Origin: CAJXZP01 sp041563475
GTDB lineage: Bacteria; Bacteroidota; Bacteroidia; Flavobacteriales_G; Salibacteraceae
DNA: 64,000 bases
Direction of reading: 5' to 3'
NCBI GenBank assembly: GCA_041563475.1
Contig: JBFFMY010000002.1
Location: forward strand, 54,157 to 118,156
In this document: in pieces, positions 44,913 to 53,913 of the stretch
Position numbering within the stretch: the first letter of the stretch is position 1
How the letters are laid out: each line of letters opens with the position of its first letter
Translations under genes and position numbers: made by a program
The notes under the pieces: generated by a model
What the model was told of the DNA's origin: nothing
What the model saw: the letters and a program-made list of their open reading frames with translations, nothing else
Databases searched by the model: none

Positions 44913-45782
44913 TTAAGCCAATAACTCAGCCATTTTAGACCCTAAATCTGCAGGCGAATCAACCACATGAACTCCAGCATCTCTTAAAATTCTCTTTTTA
45001 GCTGTCGCGGTATCATCATCTCCACTAACTATTGCTCCGGCATGCCCCATTGTTCGACCTGCAGGTGCAGTTTCTCCAGCAATAAAAGCAACAACTGGTT
45101 TGGTTCCGTTTTCTTTAATCCACTCTGCTGCAACAGCCTCAAGATTACCTCCAATTTCACCAATCATTATTATTCCTTTGGTTTCATCATCCGCTTCAAA
45201 CATTTTTATAGCATCTAAGGTAGTTGTTCCAATAATTGGGTCTCCACCAATACCAATAGCTGTAGTTTGACCCAAACCAGCTTTTGTAGTTTGATCAACC
45301 GCTTCATAGGTTAACGTACCAGATTTAGAAACAATACCTACTGTTCCTTTTTTGAAGATAAATCCTGGCATAATACCAATTTTTGCTTCTCCAGCGGTAA
45401 TAATACCTGGACAATTTGGACCAATTAATCTACAATCTTTATCTGTCAAATATTCTTTTACGGTAATCATATCCTTAACTGGAATTCCTTCTGTAATACA
45501 CACTATTACTTTAACTCCAGCTTGGGCCGCTTCCATAATGGCGTCACCAGCAAAAGCTGGCGGAACAAAAATAATTGAAGTATCCGCACCCGTTTTTAAA
45601 ACGGCATCAGAAACAGTATTGAAAACTGGCTTACCCAGATGTTCTTGCCCACCTTTTCCTGGAGTTACTCCACCTACTACATTCGTACCATATTCAATCA
45701 TTTGACCTGCGTGAAAAGTCCCTTCACTACCAGTAAAACCTTGAACAATAACCTTTGAATTTTTATTTACGAGAATACTCAT
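44913..45782 (-). CDS. sucD: Succinyl-CoA synthetase alpha subunit
   Basis: 289 residues, the usual length. The N-terminal CoA-binding Rossmann fold has VIVQGFTGSEGTFHAGQMIE and GGVTPGKGGQEHLG. The nucleotide/phosphate end has the active-site histidine His247 (GRTMGHAGAIVSG), which is phosphorylated. GPNCPGIITAGEAKIGIMPG is diagnostic. It makes succinate and NTP from succinyl-CoA in the TCA cycle, with SucC; sucC is not adjacent, so the pair is split here, as in many Bacteroidota. A promoter with both boxes lies at 45812-45841, and a terminator follows. Confidence 0.97.
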   Translation of the reverse strand: MSILVNKNSKVIVQGFTGSEGTFHAGQMIEYGTNVVGGVTPGKGGQEHLGKPVFNTVSDAVLKTGADTSIIFVPPAFAGDAIMEAAQAGVKVIVCITEGIPVKDMITVKEYLTDKDCRLIGPNCPGIITAGEAKIGIMPGFIFKKGTVGIVSKSGTLTYEAVDQTTKAGLGQTTAIGIGGDPIIGTTTLDAIKMFEADDETKGIIMIGEIGGNLEAVAAEWIKENGTKPVVAFIAGETAPAGRTMGHAGAIVSGDDDTATAKKRILRDAGVHVVDSPADLGSKMAELLA

Positions 45783-45811
45783 TTGTATAAATTTTTCTAA
45801 ATTTTGAACGC

Positions 45812-45841
45812 CAAAAGTAACCCTTTAAGATATATTGACAA
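45812..45841 (-). promoter_or_regulatory. Promoter of sucD
   Basis: On the minus strand TTG at 45841-45839, a 19-base spacer, then TACTTTTG at 45819-45812. Both boxes match the consensus. Predicted start about 45806, with a 5' UTR of about 23 bases. Confidence 0.65.
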
Positions 45842-45921
45842 GTTAAAATTCTAGCGATTATTCACTAGATTTCAACCCTTTTTATTCCCTAATTCTAGGC
45901 AAGCCTAATTTAGCATTATCA

Positions 45922-45953
45922 CAAAAAAAAAGGCTTCGCAATGCGAAGCCTTT
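45922..45953 (-). terminator. Intrinsic terminator after tRNA-His
   Basis: AAAGGCTTCGC (45929-45939) and GCGAAGCCTTT (45943-45953) form a perfect 11-bp stem over a three-base loop, with a run of T residues on the minus strand after it. Confidence 0.9.
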
Positions 45954-45962
45954 ACCATTTTG

Positions 45963-46037
45963 GGTGAAAGACGGGATTTGAACCCGCGACCCTCGGAACC
46001 ACAAACCGATACTCTAACCAACTGAGCTACAATCACC
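45963..46037 (-). tRNA. tRNA-His (anticodon GTG)
   Basis: On the minus strand the sequence folds as a tRNA with D-arm AGCTCAGTTGGTTAGAGT, anticodon loop TTGTGGT (anticodon GTG), T-loop TTCAAAT and a C73 discriminator. An extra G at position -1 (46037) is encoded, the histidine identity element. CCA is not encoded beyond one C, so Cca must add the end. Three mismatches stand out: T-T at 5:68 and 6:67 in the acceptor stem and T-T at 31:39 in the anticodon stem. A -7 box and a terminator flank it. Confidence 0.93.
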
Positions 46038-46051
46038 ATAATTTGGGACGG

Positions 46052-46059
46052 CAAAAGTA
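46052..46059 (-). promoter_or_regulatory. -7 promoter box of tRNA-His
   Basis: TACTTTTG from 46059 to 46052 on the minus strand is an exact TAnnTTTG, and ends 14 bases before the mature 5' end. The -33 box is not clear. Confidence 0.5.
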
Positions 46060-46239
46060 AAATTTTTACTATATTGAATTACTTTTTCTTGAATTTTTAT
46101 TTGGATTTTTTCTTGTCTTAAAAAAAAGACAATTTCCTAGACGTATTTAACAAAAGTAGTAGCTCAAAAAACAATTTGACCTGTTCTTCGTTTTATCCGC
46201 GATGTAATTCATTATTTTCGCTTCTTAATTGATTATTCA

Positions 46240-47475
46240 TTGAAAATATTTTCATCTAAAACCAGTAAACAAACGCTTTTACTATTTGGCTCTCAAATAC
46301 TGATGGTCATCATTGGTTTTGGAATTAAAGCAATTCAAACGAAATATTTAGGTCCAGAAGGATATGGAGTATATGCCTTTTTTGGGTCTTTCACTGTTTT
46401 CACCGCATTATTTTTTAGATTCGGATTTTTCTCATCTCTTCAAGTGCTTCTTGCTGAAAATGTTAACCCAACAACCGAACGTGAATTTTTTGGACTAGGG
46501 TTTCTAATTAACCTAGTGGTTGGAGTATTGTATGCTATTTTTATCTTTATTTTCTCTTTCTTTATTGACTCTATTTTCTCCACTGAAATAGGAGATATTC
46601 TGCGATTGGTCTCTCCATTAACCATAATACTGCCTACTAGAAGCTTGATATCCGCCATGTCTATCGGCTCCAACAAAATCCACATCTTACCCATTTACGA
46701 TAACTTATCAAAGTTCTTTTTTGTTATCGTGCTACTGCTCTTTGCCTACTCCGGTACTTTAAATGTCTTCATTACTATAGTATTCAACCTTATAACCTTG
46801 TTATTTTCGTTTTTTGTTATTTATAGACAATTCCAACCCCTATTCACCAATCTCAGAGTTAACCTCTCTAAATTATGGGAAAAAACAAAGGGGTTTGGAT
46901 TTAACTTTTACCTAGGAAGCACAGCCAACCAAAGCACTTTTAAATTAGACGAACTTGTCATCACCTTTTTTCACGGCACCACAGCAAATGGATTTTATTC
47001 CTTAGCGAACGTCATTGGGTCACCCATGGTAATGGGTAGTCAAGCTCTTTCAAATAGCCTATTTAAAGAGTTTACACATAAAAACAAAATCCCTGCAAAA
47101 GTGTTTATCTACAATACGGCTTGGCTTGTAGTATCCATTATTGGATTATACTTTTTAGCCGAATGGGTTGTGGATTCATTATTCGGACTAGAATTCAATC
47201 TTGTAAGTAAATATGCCATTGGACTTTCCGTTGCATTCTTTTTTCAAGGGCTTTATCAACCATTTAATTTTTTATCGGCTAAATCCCAAGGAAAAGCAGT
47301 TAGAAATGTGGCTTTAATAGAAGCATTCATTAATTTGGCTGGGAATTTACTTCTAATACCAATATTGGGAGTGGCTGGTGCCATTTACACGAGTATTTTG
47401 GCTAAGTTCATTCACTTTATGGGTAAACTATATTACTATAAAAAATACCTTCAAAAACAATCAATTAATGGCTAA
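46240..47475 (+). CDS. Oligosaccharide flippase (Wzx/MATE-like)
   Basis: 411 residues with about 12 membrane spans. The opening LLLFGSQILMVIIGFGIKAI and LGPEGYGVYAFFGSFTV is typical of polysaccharide-export flippases that move undecaprenyl-linked glycans across the inner membrane. The start is TTG at 46240; the next ATG would cut into TM1. The gene ends with an 8-base overlap with the following glycosyltransferase gene, so they are cotranscribed. The pair may belong to a cell-surface glycan pathway, though no polymerase is adjacent. Confidence 0.82.
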   Translation: MKIFSSKTSKQTLLLFGSQILMVIIGFGIKAIQTKYLGPEGYGVYAFFGSFTVFTALFFRFGFFSSLQVLLAENVNPTTEREFFGLGFLINLVVGVLYAIFIFIFSFFIDSIFSTEIGDILRLVSPLTIILPTRSLISAMSIGSNKIHILPIYDNLSKFFFVIVLLLFAYSGTLNVFITIVFNLITLLFSFFVIYRQFQPLFTNLRVNLSKLWEKTKGFGFNFYLGSTANQSTFKLDELVITFFHGTTANGFYSLANVIGSPMVMGSQALSNSLFKEFTHKNKIPAKVFIYNTAWLVVSIIGLYFLAEWVVDSLFGLEFNLVSKYAIGLSVAFFFQGLYQPFNFLSAKSQGKAVRNVALIEAFINLAGNLLLIPILGVAGAIYTSILAKFIHFMGKLYYYKKYLQKQSING

Positions 47476-48655
47476 AATTTGTATGATTTCCATTGATCAT
47501 TCCCCATTAGATGATCGAATTTATTATAAGGAAGCTTTAACGCTTCAGAAAGCTGGTCATGAAGTTACTATGATTTGTAGAGCGGATAAATATGGCGTGA
47601 TGTACGATATGGGTGGAACCGTTCCGTTAAATATCCCAAACCAAACAGAGGTAGAATTTGAAAATATAATTGCGTATCCAATAAAAAGCCCTAAATCATC
47701 TATTAACAAGGCCTTAAATAAGGTTTTTAAAGGAAAGTTTTTTACGGACTTTATCGAAAAAGCAGTTGAAATAGAAGCCGATGTGTACCATGCACATGAA
47801 CCTGTATCTTATTACATCGGATTGCAAATCGCCAAAAGAATTAAAACAAAATTGGTTTTCGATTCTCACGAAAGTTTCACAACGGGAACCCCAAAGGAAA
47901 TTTGGATTAAAAATAGATATTTATCCAATTTAGAATTTCTTATTTCTGCCAATCACCTTACCAGAGGCCATTTAGTTTCATTAAACCCGAAAATTAAAAG
48001 CGAAGTAATTTATAACGCAGCTGAAACAAACTTATTTACAGATAAAACAAGGCTCAACAAACCTAAAAACATCATCATTGCCCATGATGGTTATTTGCCC
48101 TTTAACAGAGGCCTTAAAACCATGTTAGAGGCTATTAAAATCGTTTTGCAAAAACATAGCGGAATTAAATTCAAAATTATTGGCGAAACTTCTGGAGAGG
48201 AAAAAGAATATTTGCACGCCTTTATTTCTGATAACCAAATGACCGATACTATTTACGAAACGGGCTGGAAACCCTATGAAGAAGTGGCCCAAGAACTTTC
48301 TGATTGTTCCATAGGAGTAATAGCAAAAACGCCTACCGTTAATAATATAATTGGCGGACCTCCAATCAAGTATTACAACTATACGGCTGCAGGAATGGCC
48401 ATTATTGATGTGGATATGCCGGAAACAACGCGACTTTTATCCAAATTCAAAAATGGTATAAGCACAAAAGACAGAACGAGTGATGGGTTAGCCAAAGCAT
48501 TAGATTACCTAATCTCTAACCCGAAAATTCTTCACGGGTATATGCAAAATTCGGTTTCGGCTTTTGCTTCTTTGAATTGGGATATTGAAGGAAAAAAAAT
48601 GACTGAATTCTATTCCAATGTGATTTTAAATGATTCTGATTTAATTAAGCATTAA
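47468..48655 (+). CDS. GT-B (family 4-like) glycosyltransferase
   Basis: 395 residues from the ATG at 47468; the open frame extends upstream inside the flippase gene but without family-like sequence. The N-terminal Rossmann domain shows KICMISIDHSPLDDRIYYKE, ALTLQKAGHEVTMICR and DVYHAHEPVSYYIG. The C-terminal domain has IIAHDGYLPFNRGLKTMLEA, ETGWKPYEEVAQELSDCSIG and GGPPIKYYNYTAAGMAIID, with GPP near the usual E-x7-E region. The acceptor is unknown; together with the flippase it suggests surface glycan assembly. The stop is followed by a terminator hairpin. Confidence 0.8.
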   Translation: MAKICMISIDHSPLDDRIYYKEALTLQKAGHEVTMICRADKYGVMYDMGGTVPLNIPNQTEVEFENIIAYPIKSPKSSINKALNKVFKGKFFTDFIEKAVEIEADVYHAHEPVSYYIGLQIAKRIKTKLVFDSHESFTTGTPKEIWIKNRYLSNLEFLISANHLTRGHLVSLNPKIKSEVIYNAAETNLFTDKTRLNKPKNIIIAHDGYLPFNRGLKTMLEAIKIVLQKHSGIKFKIIGETSGEEKEYLHAFISDNQMTDTIYETGWKPYEEVAQELSDCSIGVIAKTPTVNNIIGGPPIKYYNYTAAGMAIIDVDMPETTRLLSKFKNGISTKDRTSDGLAKALDYLISNPKILHGYMQNSVSAFASLNWDIEGKKMTEFYSNVILNDSDLIKH

Positions 48656-48684
48656 CAAAAAAAGAGGGGTATAAACCCCTCTTT
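48656..48684 (-). terminator. Intrinsic terminator of the helical secreted protein gene (perhaps both directions)
   Basis: AAAGAGGGGT (48661-48670) pairs with ACCCCTCTTT (48675-48684) over ATAA, followed by seven T residues in the minus direction. It lies between convergent stops; in the plus direction the T-run is short. Confidence 0.85.
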
Positions 48685-48704
48685 AAACATGTTATTATGT
48701 CAAT

Positions 48705-49175
48705 CTAGTACGCATCACCCACTAATGGTAATTCGTCATAAATTGATAAGCGAAGTACCATACTTACAATGGCATCCAATTGCATAAATCGAGTCGCAAC
48801 CTTCCCCCCAAGTTGTTTCGACATTTTTTTATAATACTTTTTTCGAATCGATGTTCTCTTTGCTTCATTTGCAAGCATTTCTAACTCCAATTTATCCGCT
48901 TGTTCATCGGTCATCGTTTCATATTGCTCCCCATAAATTTTCAAATTAATGATAGCTTTTTCACGTAGAATCTTTAATTCTGTTTCAAATTGGTCGTAAA
49001 TCACCCAAAACACTTTTGCATCGGCTTCATTTAAATTCATGTTTTGAACAAAAACTGTTCTTCTTTCTGTTTCAATCATGTAAGATGCAAACTTCGGGTC
49101 AATTCCATCATTCGTCTGCGCGAAACCTCCTAGCACTGATAATGTCAGAGCTAAACCTACTATTACTTTTTTCAT
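48705..49175 (-). CDS. Secreted helical protein, Spy/CpxP-like in character
   Basis: 156 residues. A signal peptide (MKKVIVGLALTLSVLGGFAQ) is followed by an all-helical region rich in Lys/Glu: NLNEADAKVFWVIYDQFETE, TDEQADKLELEML, ANEAKRTSIRKKYYKKM. The layout resembles Spy/CpxP-type periplasmic helical chaperones or LTxxQ-related proteins, but I cannot see the exact motif. It is divergent from the SPOR gene, and a 17-bp palindrome lies between the two starts. Confidence 0.6.
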   Translation of the reverse strand: MKKVIVGLALTLSVLGGFAQTNDGIDPKFASYMIETERRTVFVQNMNLNEADAKVFWVIYDQFETELKILREKAIINLKIYGEQYETMTDEQADKLELEMLANEAKRTSIRKKYYKKMSKQLGGKVATRFMQLDAIVSMVLRLSIYDELPLVGDAY

Positions 49176-49229
49176 ATTATCTTAATTAAATAAACTTAAG
49201 CCCACAAATTTAGTCATCCCATTGATTAA

Positions 49230-49246
49230 TTTAGGGTAACCCTAAA
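49230..49246. promoter_or_regulatory. 17-bp palindrome, putative operator
   Basis: TTTAGGGT (49230-49237), one A, then ACCCTAAA (49239-49246): a perfect inverted repeat with a one-base centre. It sits between two divergent genes, 55 bases from one start and about 150 from the other, where a dimeric regulator would fit. It has no T-tract. Confidence 0.5.
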
Positions 49247-49393
49247 TAAAATTAGAAACGCATCACTTAACGACATAGAAAAACCCCAACAAAATGTTCA
49301 TAAACCTTGTTAATATTCACTTAGAATAATATCATTTCTTACACTTCAAATCTCTAAATTGCACACGAACAGAAACCTACTTTTTTATTACTT

Positions 49394-50581
49394 ATGAAAA
49401 TGATAACGCACGGTAAAAACATTGTTTTTTTTCTTTTATTAGGGATTATACTATGTAATGTTCAACCAGTTAGAGGCCAATTCAGAAATAATAAACAAAT
49501 GTTTGATCAAGCTATTTTAGATTTAGGTCAAAACAAAGTAAAACAAGCCTCTACTCTATTTGAAAAGCTATACAAAGCAGATTCAACTAATATGAATTTT
49601 GCCTACTTACTCGGACAAAGTTATGCGCGCTTAGATACCAATTTAGGATATACAATTTACCTTCTTGAAAAAGCGGAGAAAAAGTACTCTCCCAATTATG
49701 TTACTAGAGATTTTGAAGAAAGAAAAGTTTCTGAATACGTTTACTATTATTTGCTAATGGCATATTCCCTTCATGGAGATTGTGATAAAACCATATCTAC
49801 GTTAAATAAATTCTACTCCATTTATTCATTTTCGAATGAATTTTACTTGGTTGAAGGACAGCGGTACCATCGAGAATGTAAAAAACGTTACTCAAAAACG
49901 ATTGAAAATGAAATTGCCTTTGAGGAACCTAAGAAAGTGGAACATTGGGTGAGTACTAAGCAAATATCCTATACAAATAAACAGCCCTTATACGGGGTTC
50001 AAATTGGTGCTACACTAGAACCAAAATACACCTGGGAATTTAAAGGCGTGAAAAATGTGGAGGTGTATATGGATGAAAATGGTATCTACCGTTATATCAT
50101 CGGAAAACTACTTTCTCCAATTGCCGCAAAAAAACTATTGAGTGTTATCAAGGATTCTGGCTATCCTGATGCATTTGTAGTCAATGTGAAGGATAAAACA
50201 AAATTCTCAGAGAAGGTAGTCAATATGGATAATAAACCCATTACAGACGAGCTAGTAGGCGAAGTGGTTTTCCGTGTACAAGTTGGAGCATTTAAAAGCG
50301 ATACTATTCCAGATGATTTGGCTTATTTGTTTATTGAATTAGATAGTATCACAGAAATAAATGACAGAGAATGGACCTACCTGCTCGTGGGTAAATTTAC
50401 TGAAATTGGAGAGGCCCGGTTTTATTTAGAACTAATAAAAGACATAGGAGTTAAGGATGCTTTCATTACCGCCTTTAACTACTCTAGGAAAATAGATATT
50501 CGTCAGGCTGAAGCCTATATTGATGAACAACAAAGAATGTATCAAGAAGAGTTAAAGAAAAATAATAAAAACAATAAGTAA
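49394..50581 (+). CDS. Secreted TPR and SPOR-like domain protein
   Basis: 395 residues. A signal region (NIVFFLLLGIILCNVQPVRG) leads into helical TPR-like repeats (about 30-155). Two SPOR-like alpha/beta units follow: YGVQIGATLEPKYTWEFKG at about 200 and FRVQVGAFKSDTIPDDLA at about 295, the second with the typical V-Q-V-G-A-F. SPOR domains bind denuded peptidoglycan glycans at division sites. The C-terminus is helical and charged, ending in Asn/Lys. ATG at 49394 or three codons later could be used. It precedes Hpt by about 90 bases. Confidence 0.75.
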   Translation: MKMITHGKNIVFFLLLGIILCNVQPVRGQFRNNKQMFDQAILDLGQNKVKQASTLFEKLYKADSTNMNFAYLLGQSYARLDTNLGYTIYLLEKAEKKYSPNYVTRDFEERKVSEYVYYYLLMAYSLHGDCDKTISTLNKFYSIYSFSNEFYLVEGQRYHRECKKRYSKTIENEIAFEEPKKVEHWVSTKQISYTNKQPLYGVQIGATLEPKYTWEFKGVKNVEVYMDENGIYRYIIGKLLSPIAAKKLLSVIKDSGYPDAFVVNVKDKTKFSEKVVNMDNKPITDELVGEVVFRVQVGAFKSDTIPDDLAYLFIELDSITEINDREWTYLLVGKFTEIGEARFYLELIKDIGVKDAFITAFNYSRKIDIRQAEAYIDEQQRMYQEELKKNNKNNK

Positions 50582-50671
50582 TCTACATTATAAAAAAATT
50601 GAGTTCCAATTGATTTTGGTCACTTTTTACACCTCAGTTTAATTTAATTTTGTAAAACCTAACATAAAAAA

Positions 50672-51025
50672 ATGTCAGAAAATCTTTACGATTTATCTAT
50701 ATTAAGTGAAATGGTATATGGGGATACTGTATTCATGAAAGAACTTGTAGATACTTTTATTGAACACGCTCCAGCTGATTCCAAAGAACTTGGAGATTTT
50801 GCTACAATTAAAAATTGGGAGGAAACATCTAAAAAAGCGCATAAATTAAAATCCTCAATCCGAACGATTGGTGTTACGTCTCTTTCAGACATCATTTCGA
50901 GAATTGAAATGGATGCAAAAAATCAAAATAACCTAGATAGTATTCATACTAAAATTGAAAATTTCAACACTACTTTGAATTTGGTGGTATCACAATTGAA
51001 GAATGAAACCTTTGAATCTCTTTAA
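50672..51025 (+). CDS. Histidine phosphotransfer (Hpt) domain protein
   Basis: 117 residues, a four-helix bundle. The phospho-accepting His57 is in SKKAHKLKSSIRTIG, matching A-H-x-L-K-S-S-x-x-x-I/V-G. Hpt proteins relay phosphate between response regulator domains in phosphorelays. No histidine kinase or response regulator gene is in the window, so this is an orphan Hpt. The gene ends 2 bases before the RidA gene, so the two are cotranscribed. Confidence 0.9.
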   Translation: MSENLYDLSILSEMVYGDTVFMKELVDTFIEHAPADSKELGDFATIKNWEETSKKAHKLKSSIRTIGVTSLSDIISRIEMDAKNQNNLDSIHTKIENFNTTLNLVVSQLKNETFESL

Positions 51026-51027
51026 GA

Positions 51028-51405
51028 ATGAAAAAAGTAATAAACACCTTAAAAGCCCCTGCTCCTATTGGCCCATATAGCCAAGCTATCCTTTCAGGAA
51101 ACACCTTATATATCAGTGGTCAAATTCCAATGAACCCAAAAACAAGTAAACTGGTTTCTGATACTGTAGAAAATGAAACCCTAATGGTTATGAATAATTT
51201 GCAAGCCATTTTAGAAGAAGCGGGCTTCACATTTTCTGATGTGGTTAAGTGTTCTATATTTTTATCAGATATGCGTAATTTTCCATCTGTAAACACGGTA
51301 TACGGAAGCTATTTTAATGATTTGTTCCCAGCAAGAGAAACGGTTGAAGTTTCTAAATTACCCTTAGGAGTTAATGTGGAAATTTCAGCAATAGCTGTAA
51401 AATAA
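51028..51405 (+). CDS. RidA family reactive imine/enamine deaminase
   Basis: 125 residues, the family length. IGPYSQAILSGNTLYISGQI opens it, and PARETVEVSKLPLGVNVEISA carries the conserved Arg103 and Glu118 that bind the 2-iminoacid. RidA hydrolyses 2-aminoacrylate and other imines to keep PLP enzymes from being damaged. The gene follows the Hpt gene by 2 bases. A perfect bidirectional terminator follows. Confidence 0.95.
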   Translation: MKKVINTLKAPAPIGPYSQAILSGNTLYISGQIPMNPKTSKLVSDTVENETLMVMNNLQAILEEAGFTFSDVVKCSIFLSDMRNFPSVNTVYGSYFNDLFPARETVEVSKLPLGVNVEISAIAVK

Positions 51406-51422
51406 TTGGCTTAATTAAGCAT

Positions 51423-51461
51423 AAAAAAAGGGGATGATTCAAATGAATCATCCCCTTTTTT
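51423..51461. terminator. Bidirectional intrinsic terminator
   Basis: GGGGATGATTC (51430-51440) pairs perfectly with GAATCATCCCC (51445-51455) over an AAAT loop, with A and T runs on both sides. It lies between the convergent RidA and T9SS cargo genes and fits both directions. Confidence 0.94.
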
Positions 51462-51481
51462 ATACAATTATAATTTACGTA

Positions 51482-53677
51482 CTATTTAATTAATTTATTG
51501 GAGTAAACTCTTTCATTGTTATTCATTACATGAACAAAGTAAATTCCAGAACTTACACCATTCAAGTCAATGTTAACTGAATTTGAATGAACGTTATTTA
51601 AGGTCCAAACTACTTTTCCGGTTACATCAATAACTTGAATATCTCCTGAAATTCCTTCAATACTTTGAAGCGAGTATCCAGATTCATTCGTAATTAATAA
51701 AATATCACTTGAATTAAATTCATTTACACCTGTTGCTAAATCATTGTCCTGATTATTAAAAACTAATTCAAATCTATTGGAGTATTCAACATTTCCTTCT
51801 AGAAAAACAACATAGTTCCCATTAGATAAATTATGTTTAACACGGTTATATTTATCATGTAAATAAACAGTAACATTTGCAGGAATATTTTCTGATTTAG
51901 GAGCTTTAAAATTATGTAGTCCTGATTCTGCAGAAAACACATTCAATTCTATTGATTTTGATTCTCCATTTTGTAAAGATTTAAACGTTTGAATGGAGTA
52001 ATCTTCTTTTCCAATAGTTGAAACCAATTTTAAATTTGGATTGTTAGGCATGTAGTGCGCATCCAATCCTAAATCAAACCCATCGGTAGCATTTTCAGAA
52101 GAATTAACGAGAATAGAACTTTTTATTTTTGAAGGCGAAGAAATTTCAATCCAAATTTTTGAAAATTCATTCCCGCTTTCTGTTTTAAAGAATTGATCAT
52201 TGGTAATAGATCTTTGCCCGTTGTTAAACTCTACATTCGAACTACTGGTTGAAACTACATAAAACCCTTGAGCTATTCCGATATTATCGGTAACCGAAGG
52301 ATCTGAAGGTCCAGTAGAATTAATCGTAACAAAATTGCTTGCATCTTGATTGTAAAAGTATAAAGTGCCATCAATTACACCACTATTGTCAGAAATGAAC
52401 TGAGAGGCGCTAAGTCCACTAGGGTATGGATTACCAACCAGATTAATGTTGGCTAAATCAAAATTTTGAGGAGCTCCAAAAAATATTGGTTCTAAAATGG
52501 TACCATTATTTACTTCACCAATAAATTCTTTATTTGAAGAAGAACCATTACCTGTAACCCAATATCCTCTAGCCACATCCATAAATCCATCAGCTGTACC
52601 ATCACTCGTTGTAAAACCGGTGAAATTAGCAAACGGATTGTTAATAGACCCATCTAAATTGTAACACGTATATAAAAGTGAAGGATCAAAATCATATACA
52701 AAAGTCTGCGTACTTGCATCAATTACAAACATATCACATGGATTACTTCCTGCAAAAACCGCTGTCCCAGTTCCAGTATTTGAGTTAACGGTTAAAGCAT
52801 TTGTAATTGGAGAAGACCAAATATTCCAATCAGAATTTACCATTAGTCCTCCGTTTTGTTTAACGGTGTAAGTTCCATCTCCAACATTTAAATTTGCAAC
52901 ATTGGTTTGAACTAACGATGCTCCACTTTCAATTATTACCCCAACATAATTTGCAATATCATTACAAACGGAAGCCGAATACGATGAATTAATGGTTAAA
53001 GTAGCCCCCACCACTATAGCTCCAGATGTTATATTCTGAGATAAATTCATATCTGCCATAACCCATAATCGGTCAGCACAAGTAGTCGCTGGAATAGGGG
53101 AAGAAGAATTGGTATAATACACGTTATTCAACCCATCTGTTGGAGGAGCACCAGGTAATGGGCTGCCATTTGTAAAACATCCGGTACCAGGTAAAGTACA
53201 CCCATTAATAGAACCCGAATTTACAAAATTATTAGCTGCATTATTTCCTAAATCTATTGTACCTGAACCCGTCAAAACACCAGAATTATCAAGCGTGAAA
53301 TTACCATTTCCAGATAAAGTACCATTGATCACCAGAACACCATAATTCTCAAATGTAGCACTTCCTGAGCAGTCAAAAACTCCCGCAGAATCAATAATAA
53401 TAGTACCGTAATTTTTTAAAGCAGTATTTCCTGCAATATCCAAAAAGCCTTTAACCTGGAGTGTAGCACCCGCTTGTATAATTTGCGGATTTGCTACCCG
53501 ATATTGTGCACCAACAGCAACAATCGCTAATTTTGGTGCATGCAAGGTATCATTTACCCATGGACTTGGAGCTGGCCAAGAGTTTTGAGTTGTATTGTCA
53601 ATAAAAGTTTGAGCACTTAAATTCGTTCCAAATGACCCAAAAAGAACCAGAATTAAACTGTAGATGTAATTTTTCAT
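51482..53677 (-). CDS. T9SS-sorted cell-surface protein A
   Basis: 731 residues. A signal peptide (MKNYIYSLILVLFGSFGTNLSA) starts it. The N-terminal half (about 50-200) has short beta-turn repeats of the IIDSAGVFDCSGSATF kind, like a right-handed beta-helix. The C-terminus is a type A T9SS sorting domain: VIDVTGKVVWTLNN, GVSSGIYFVHV, SNKLIK at the end. T9SS exports the protein and removes or uses this domain for attachment. It is a paralogue of the next gene; it ends near the bidirectional terminator. Confidence 0.9.
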   Translation of the reverse strand: MKNYIYSLILVLFGSFGTNLSAQTFIDNTTQNSWPAPSPWVNDTLHAPKLAIVAVGAQYRVANPQIIQAGATLQVKGFLDIAGNTALKNYGTIIIDSAGVFDCSGSATFENYGVLVINGTLSGNGNFTLDNSGVLTGSGTIDLGNNAANNFVNSGSINGCTLPGTGCFTNGSPLPGAPPTDGLNNVYYTNSSSPIPATTCADRLWVMADMNLSQNITSGAIVVGATLTINSSYSASVCNDIANYVGVIIESGASLVQTNVANLNVGDGTYTVKQNGGLMVNSDWNIWSSPITNALTVNSNTGTGTAVFAGSNPCDMFVIDASTQTFVYDFDPSLLYTCYNLDGSINNPFANFTGFTTSDGTADGFMDVARGYWVTGNGSSSNKEFIGEVNNGTILEPIFFGAPQNFDLANINLVGNPYPSGLSASQFISDNSGVIDGTLYFYNQDASNFVTINSTGPSDPSVTDNIGIAQGFYVVSTSSSNVEFNNGQRSITNDQFFKTESGNEFSKIWIEISSPSKIKSSILVNSSENATDGFDLGLDAHYMPNNPNLKLVSTIGKEDYSIQTFKSLQNGESKSIELNVFSAESGLHNFKAPKSENIPANVTVYLHDKYNRVKHNLSNGNYVVFLEGNVEYSNRFELVFNNQDNDLATGVNEFNSSDILLITNESGYSLQSIEGISGDIQVIDVTGKVVWTLNNVHSNSVNIDLNGVSSGIYFVHVMNNNERVYSNKLIK

Positions 53678-53857
53678 AAATAGTAGTTTTAGCGATTAGT
53701 GACGTAATATTTAAAATTATAGACACATTAATTAAAGCGCAAATGTAATAAACATTTATTTGGAAAAAAATTTTTTTAAATTTTCCCATTTATTTTATTA
53801 AGTATCTAACATGGAATTGTTTGTAATGCCACGTGAGTTTGCTTAAAAAATCAAGCA

Positions 53858-53888
53858 CAAAAAAAGGGCTGCATAAACGCAGCCCTTT
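53858..53888 (-). terminator. Intrinsic terminator of T9SS cargo gene B
   Basis: AAAGGGCTGC (53863-53872) pairs with GCAGCCCTTT (53879-53888) over six bases, followed by a run of T residues on the minus strand. It separates gene B from gene A. Confidence 0.88.
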
Positions 53889-53913
53889 AAAATCAATGTT
53901 ATGTAATCAGGTC

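Noticed and set aside
47378..47467. Upstream extension of the glycosyltransferase ORF to 47378
   Set aside because: The extension lies within the flippase gene; the family-like N-terminus starts at the ATG at 47468.
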